Source: Firmicutes bacterium UBA995 (GTDB taxonomy: Bacteria; Bacillota; Sulfobacillia; UBA995). From it: a DNA stretch of 6,724 nt. The stretch is taken from assembly GCA_002291985.1 (NCBI GenBank), contig DBBB01000052.1:1-6724 (forward strand), in the 5' to 3' direction. Below, in pieces: positions 5,295 to 6,724 of the stretch (its first letter is position 1; each line of letters opens with the position of its first letter). Both the position numbers and the translations under genes were made by a program. Below the pieces are notes generated by a model. It did not search any database and was not told where the DNA came from. It saw nothing but the letters and a program-made list of their open reading frames with translations.

Positions 5295-6323
5295 ATGGTG
5301 TTGCTGTCCGCCGACATAGGTGTCGACCTCGGCACGGCCAGTATCAAGGTGCTCGTGAGGGGGAAGGGCATCGTCCTCCGGGAGCCATCGGTGGTCGCGA
5401 TCCAGACCGACTCGGGCAAGGTCGTGGCCATCGGCGAGGCAGCCCGCCAGATGCTCGGGCGTACCCCCGGGGGCATTGCTGCCGTTCGCCCCATGCGCGA
5501 GGGCGTCATCGACGATTTCGACCTGGCCTTGCACATGCTCAAGCATTACATTCACCGGGTGGGCGGACGGGGGATGCTGGTCCGTCCCCGGGTCGTCATT
5601 TGCGTCCCCTCGGGCGTAACGTCGGTCGAGCGCCGGGCGGTCGTCGAGGCCGTTACTCAGGCAGGCGCCAGACACACCTACCTGATCGAGGAACCGCTGG
5701 CTGCAGCCCTGGGAGCGGGCATTGACATCTGGCCCCCTTCGGGCTCGATGGTCATCGACATCGGTGGCGGTACCACCGACGTTGCCGTATTGTCGCTGGG
5801 GGGAATCGTGGCGAGCGCGTCGATCCGGGTAGGGGGGGACCGGTGTGACGAGGCTCTCATCCGCCATATTCGCCGGGAACACAACCTGCTGATCGGCGAG
5901 CGCACCGCCGAGGAGTTGAAGATGGGGGTGGCTACCGCTTACCCGGGGGGACGGGACCTGAAAACGGAAGTGCGGGGCAGGGATCTCGTCGCCGGGTTGC
6001 CGCGAACGGTGGTCATGACCTCCGAGGAGTGCCGACTGGCGCTCGAGGAACCACTGCAGGCTATCGCCGTCGCCGTGCGCGGGGTGATGGAAGCGACTCC
6101 CCCGGAGCTGGCCGCCGACATCGTGGACAAGGGCGTGATCCTCACCGGAGGCGGGTCGCTCCTGCATGGCATGGACCGTTTCACGAGCGACGCCACCGGC
6201 GTGCCCGTACTGGTCGCCGAAGATCCCATTTCGTGCGTGGTTCTGGGTACGGGCAAGGCGCTGGAGTCGATGGAGCTGCTGAGAGTCCTGGCCGGCAGCG
6301 GTCGGGCGCAGGACGCCGGTTGA
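5295..6323 (+). CDS. mreB: Rod shape-determining protein MreB/Mbl, bacterial actin
   Basis: This actin-family ATPase forms membrane-associated filaments that position the elongation machinery for peptidoglycan in rod-shaped cells. It has 342 residues, close to the family's 330-350. Motifs: phosphate-1 DIGVDLGTA (7-15), GKGIVLREPSVVAI (23-36), RTPGGIAAVRPMREGVIDDF (56-75), VCVPSG-like ICVPSG (102-107), the acidic IEEP (131-134), phosphate-2 VIDIGGGTTDVAV (153-165), RVGGD (178-182), ELKMGVATA (207-215), RGRDLVAGLPRTV (227-239), PPELAADI (269-276) and the adenosine motif VILTGGGSLL (281-290). ATG 5295 was chosen over TTG 5262 because it puts DIGVDLGT at the usual distance and has GGAAGGA 10 bases upstream. 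Sequence alone does not separate MreB from Mbl. The fabZ neighbour recalls mbl of B. subtilis. No mreC or mreD is present. Confidence 0.95.
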   Translation: MVLLSADIGVDLGTASIKVLVRGKGIVLREPSVVAIQTDSGKVVAIGEAARQMLGRTPGGIAAVRPMREGVIDDFDLALHMLKHYIHRVGGRGMLVRPRVVICVPSGVTSVERRAVVEAVTQAGARHTYLIEEPLAAALGAGIDIWPPSGSMVIDIGGGTTDVAVLSLGGIVASASIRVGGDRCDEALIRHIRREHNLLIGERTAEELKMGVATAYPGGRDLKTEVRGRDLVAGLPRTVVMTSEECRLALEEPLQAIAVAVRGVMEATPPELAADIVDKGVILTGGGSLLHGMDRFTSDATGVPVLVAEDPISCVVLGTGKALESMELLRVLAGSGRAQDAG

Positions 6324-6329
6324 GGAGGT
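6322..6329 (+). promoter_or_regulatory. Strong ribosome binding site of fabZ
   Basis: GAGGAGGT begins within the mreB stop codon and is close to the perfect anti-16S match. Its AGGAGG core ends 10 bases before CTG 6339. ATG 6332 is only 3 bases away and is out of the fabZ frame. Confidence 0.75.
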
Positions 6330-6338
6330 AGATGTCTT

Positions 6339-6724
6339 CTGGAGGCCGAGGCCATCTGCAAGATCCTCCCCCATCGCTACCCCTTCCTGCTCGTGGACAG
6401 GGTGCTGGACCTCGTGCCCGGCCAGCGGGCGGTTGGGCTGAAGAACGTCACCATCAATGAGCCGTTCTTCGCGGGTCACTTTCCCGCAAGGCCGGTGATG
6501 CCGGGGGTGTTGATCGTCGAGGCTCTGGCCCAACTCGGGGCGGTGGCGCTGCTGGCGGCTGCGGAAAACCGGGGCAAGCTAGGTCTCATGGCCGGACTCG
6601 ACCGGGTGCGCTTTCGGCGCATGGTCAAACCGGGAGATACCCTGCGGCTACAGGTCGAAGTGCTCCAGCGACGCGGCTCGATGGGCCGGGCCGCCGGCAG
6701 GGCCGAGGTTGACGGCGAGGTCGC
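6339..6724 (+). CDS. fabZ: 3-hydroxyacyl-ACP dehydratase FabZ, apparent CTG start, cut by window end
   Basis: FabZ dehydrates (3R)-hydroxyacyl-ACP to trans-2-enoyl-ACP in type II fatty acid synthesis (hot-dog fold, cytoplasmic). About 128 residues are visible of the usual 140-150: ILPHRYPFLLVDRV (9-22), VGLKNVTINEPFF (32-44), the catalytic GHFPARPVMPG with His47, and VLIVEALAQLGAVA with Glu61. The frame runs back from the PHRYP motif to a TGA at 6321-6323 without meeting ATG, GTG or TTG. CTG 6339 gives MEAEAICKIL before PHRYP, the same length as common FabZ N-termini, and is correctly spaced from a strong Shine-Dalgarno. The first in-frame conventional start, GTG 6393, would remove the conserved PHRYPFLL. 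A sequencing error or mutation in an ATG is the main alternative. The gap from mreB is 15 bases, suggesting one transcript. The 3' end lies outside. Confidence 0.93.
   Translation, partial: MEAEAICKILPHRYPFLLVDRVLDLVPGQRAVGLKNVTINEPFFAGHFPARPVMPGVLIVEALAQLGAVALLAAAENRGKLGLMAGLDRVRFRRMVKPGDTLRLQVEVLQRRGSMGRAAGRAEVDGEV

Noticed and set aside
6332..6334. ATG right after the fabZ Shine-Dalgarno as the fabZ start
   Set aside because: It is in the wrong frame for the PHRYP motif and only 3 bases from the AGGAGG core, too close for normal initiation.
5238..6533. 431-codon open frame on the - strand across mreB and the start of fabZ
   Set aside because: It is antisense to strongly conserved mreB and fabZ, shows no recognisable motif and has a composition typical of shadow frames in high-G+C DNA.

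Overview
The window is about two-thirds G+C and tightly packed, with every supported gene on the + strand. The gene set is tsaC/sua5, ywlE, rpiB, comEB, a MazG-like gene, wecA/tagO, wecB/mnaA, mreB/mbl and fabZ. From general knowledge of gene order, this matches a region conserved in Gram-positive Firmicutes: ywlC-ywlE-ywlF in Bacillus subtilis, and mbl followed after flagellar genes by fabZ. I infer a high-G+C member of the Firmicutes (Clostridia, Limnochordia or Symbiobacterium-like). No gene here fixes the genus.

Layout. Positions 4-1062 encode a full-length Sua5-type threonylcarbamoyl-AMP synthase for tRNA t6A. A low-molecular-weight phosphatase of the YwlE type (1065-1565) and ribose-5-phosphate isomerase B (1550-2005) follow, with overlapping ends. 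A ComEB-type dCMP deaminase starts at a TTG that overlaps the rpiB stop (2002). Its reading frame runs 140 bases into a small MazG-like gene (2459-2770). An 86-base gap with a perfect 20-bp palindrome precedes wecA/tagO, whose best-supported start is TTG 2857. wecB/mnaA (3890-5095) overlaps the end of wecA by 8 bases. A 199-base gap with no clear promoter or terminator separates wecB from mreB/mbl (5295-6323). The window ends inside fabZ, which appears to start at CTG 6339.

How the genes relate. The first five genes are housekeeping functions: tRNA modification, protein dephosphorylation, the pentose phosphate pathway and nucleotide-pool handling. The wecA-wecB pair makes undecaprenyl-PP-GlcNAc and UDP-ManNAc, the two precursors used for wall teichoic acid linkage units or similar envelope glycans. 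MreB organises cell-wall elongation and FabZ serves fatty acid synthesis, so the second half is about the envelope. Overlapping ends suggest translational coupling from ywlE through the MazG-like gene and again at wecA/wecB.

I see no mobile element, CRISPR array, RNA gene or clearly undescribed multi-gene system. The points worth a second look are small-scale: the CTG start of fabZ, the 20-bp palindrome before wecA, the long comEB/MazG-like overlap, a 9-bp duplication that creates a CxxC motif in YwlE, and the direct wecB-mreB-fabZ junctions where related genomes carry other genes.
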